Assembly: GCA_002384725.1 (NCBI GenBank) | Contig: DGBF01000026.1 | Coordinates: forward strand, 1-6,657 | Reading direction: 5' to 3' | Source: Flavobacteriales bacterium UBA4011 | GTDB lineage: Bacteria; Bacteroidota; Bacteroidia; Flavobacteriales_D; Crocinitomicaceae | DNA: 6,657 nt | Part shown: in pieces, positions 5,711 to 6,657 of the stretch | Layout of the letters: each line of letters opens with the position of its first letter | How positions within the stretch are numbered: position 1 is the first letter of the stretch | Translations under genes and position numbers: made by a program | Notes under the pieces: generated by a model | What the model was told of the DNA's origin: nothing | The model's database searches: none | Seen by the model: only the letters and a program-made list of their open reading frames with translations

Positions 5711-6265
5711 ATGATGAACAATACCGTTAAAATCGGAGTTGGATTTGCACTTTCATGGTGTATCATTAAATATGCCTACTTTCTGTATGATCCCTTGGCG
5801 GACATCAAGCCAATGGTGATGATCAACATTCTGTTTATGTTGTCTAGTATAGCGGTTGGTTTGTATTATCACAAACGCAATGATGCTGAGGGGAGTAATG
5901 CTCTTTTGGATATTAAAAACGCTATGAAAGCAGGGTTTCCCTATACTTTGGTGGTGTGTGTATTTCTCTATTTTTATTACGCTAAAATCAATCCAGAGTA
6001 CAATCAAAGACAACTCAGTGACATGAAGTACGAAATGAAAAAAGTACTGGATGACCCTGTAAAATTTGAAGAGTTGAAGAAATCAAACGAAGGTTTTGAA
6101 GTAAAAACGGAGGAGGAAATTTTTGCTGAAATGAGCAAGAGTTCCGAAGCATTTTATTCAGCACGTTCCATCACTACGATTAGTATGTTGGCGATGTTAA
6201 TTCTGTCTATTCTGTATAGCATTTTGGTAACTGTGGTGTATCGACGGATTGTTTTTAGGGAATAA
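5711..6265 (+). CDS. Four-helix membrane protein, DUF4199-like
   Basis: Predicted 184 aa with membrane helices at about 6-24, 36-53, 74-92 and 154-177, and a charged, probably helical segment at about 93-153 (KYEMKKVLDDP, KTEEEIFAEM) between helices 3 and 4. This layout and length fit the DUF4199 family, widespread in Bacteroidota and of unknown function; the assignment is by recognition of the pattern, not a search. It lies 12 bp after the rho stop on the same strand and is very likely co-transcribed with it. Two adjacent ATGs (5711 and 5714) could both serve as the start; the first is used here. The short C-terminal tail (RRIVFRE) is positively charged and should face the cytoplasm. No catalytic motif is seen. 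Confidence 0.8.
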   Translation: MMNNTVKIGVGFALSWCIIKYAYFLYDPLADIKPMVMINILFMLSSIAVGLYYHKRNDAEGSNALLDIKNAMKAGFPYTLVVCVFLYFYYAKINPEYNQRQLSDMKYEMKKVLDDPVKFEELKKSNEGFEVKTEEEIFAEMSKSSEAFYSARSITTISMLAMLILSILYSILVTVVYRRIVFRE

Positions 6266-6304
6266 ACCAGCACATACTTCACTAAATATTAGGATCAAAA
6301 TTCG

Positions 6305-6335
6305 ATTCGCCTTGGCGGATAGTGCGCTCTTTTTG
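6305..6335. terminator. Weak candidate terminator in a convergent gap
   Basis: ATTCGCC at 6305-6311 can pair with GGCGGAT at 6314-6320 (one T-G pair); the innermost pair must open to leave a 4-nt loop. On the plus strand a CTCTTTTT run comes 8 nt later (6328-6335), and on the minus strand the stem is followed by CGAATTTTGATC. It sits in the 100-bp gap between two convergent genes, where a bidirectional terminator is expected, but the distance from stem to T-run makes it weak. Confidence 0.35.
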
Positions 6336-6365
6336 AAACGTTAATCAGTATAAAACCGCTACCAA

Positions 6366-6657
6366 TTATTTTATAACCACCTTTCTCGAAGCTCCAGTTT
6401 CAGTCAGTACCAAATAAATTCCTGATGAAAAATCAGTAGTAAGAATAGTTAGTGATTCTCCCACTATTTTTGTCGCTTCTAACAAAATTTTTTCGGTCAA
6501 ATCAATTATTCTTACCGATTCATTCTCCGTATTGTTGAACACCACTTGAATAAGCTCAGATGCCGGATTCGGATAAATAATTAATTGATTCTCTATTGAA
6601 TTCACTTCATCCAAGGCTAGATTATCGACATTAATCGCATTGAAAGTCGCTGGTAGA
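6366..6657 (-). CDS. C-terminal end of a T9SS-secreted protein (partial)
   Basis: The frame is open from the window edge to the stop at 6366, giving 96 visible residues. An apparent start at 6614 is only an in-frame TTG (Leu) and should not be taken as the gene start. The last 75 or so residues form a T9SS type A sorting domain: LIIYPNP, a middle strand VRIIDLTEKILLEA, then DFSSGIYLVLTE and the basic end SRKVVIK. The upstream part (LPATFNAINVDN) is typical of the linker before such domains. The functional domain lies right of the window, so the protein's activity is unknown; it is presumably exported to the surface or medium. Its sorting domain is only distantly similar to the one in the hydrolase at 848-2104. 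Confidence 0.85.
   Translation of the reverse strand, partial: LPATFNAINVDNLALDEVNSIENQLIIYPNPASELIQVVFNNTENESVRIIDLTEKILLEATKIVGESLTILTTDFSSGIYLVLTETGASRKVVIK

Noticed and set aside
6366..6614. A complete 82-aa gene starting at 6614
   Set aside because: The first codon is TTG in the middle of a frame that stays open to the window edge, and the content is only a sorting domain, so it is the tail of a larger gene.

Overview
The window looks like an ordinary, AT-rich chromosomal segment from a member of the Bacteroidota, probably the order Flavobacteriales and possibly near Fluviicola/Crocinitomicaceae (inference). The signs are three C-terminal type IX secretion (T9SS type A) sorting tails, two with the YPNP motif; a Rho factor with a long disordered N-terminal insertion; a DUF4199-like membrane protein; and TAnnTTTG-type -7 promoter boxes with no clear Shine-Dalgarno sequences.

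Layout. Bases 1-119 (minus strand) hold the remnant or middle of a T9SS sorting domain that lies in frame directly after the stop codon of a J-domain/KTSC-domain gene (120-575, minus). A 272-bp gap (576-847) contains that gene's promoter and a small structured GC-rich patch. Next, on the minus strand, come a secreted SGNH-like hydrolase with a PKD domain and a T9SS tail (848-2104), and a dicarboxylate/amino acid:cation symporter of the glutamate/aspartate type (2170-3567). These two are 65 bp apart and may share a transcript.

A 349-bp divergent intergenic region (3568-3916) carries an imperfect inverted repeat, a 16-bp perfect palindrome, a further hairpin, and candidate promoters facing both ways. 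On the plus strand follow rho (3917-5698, 593 aa) and, 12 bp later, a four-helix membrane protein of DUF4199 type (5711-6265), probably one operon. A 100-bp convergent gap with a weak hairpin separates these from the 3' end of another T9SS cargo gene entering from the right edge (6366-6657, minus).

How the genes relate: there is no sign of a defence island, phage, transposase, CRISPR array or specialised pathway. The window mixes housekeeping functions (Rho termination, nutrient uptake, a small J-protein) with secreted or surface proteins. The points most worth a second look are the in-frame T9SS fragment after the J-protein stop and its 47/50 match to the neighbouring hydrolase gene, the strict Asn-x-Asn-x alternation in the Rho insertion, and the inverted-repeat element between the symporter and rho. 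No convincing new biological system was found.
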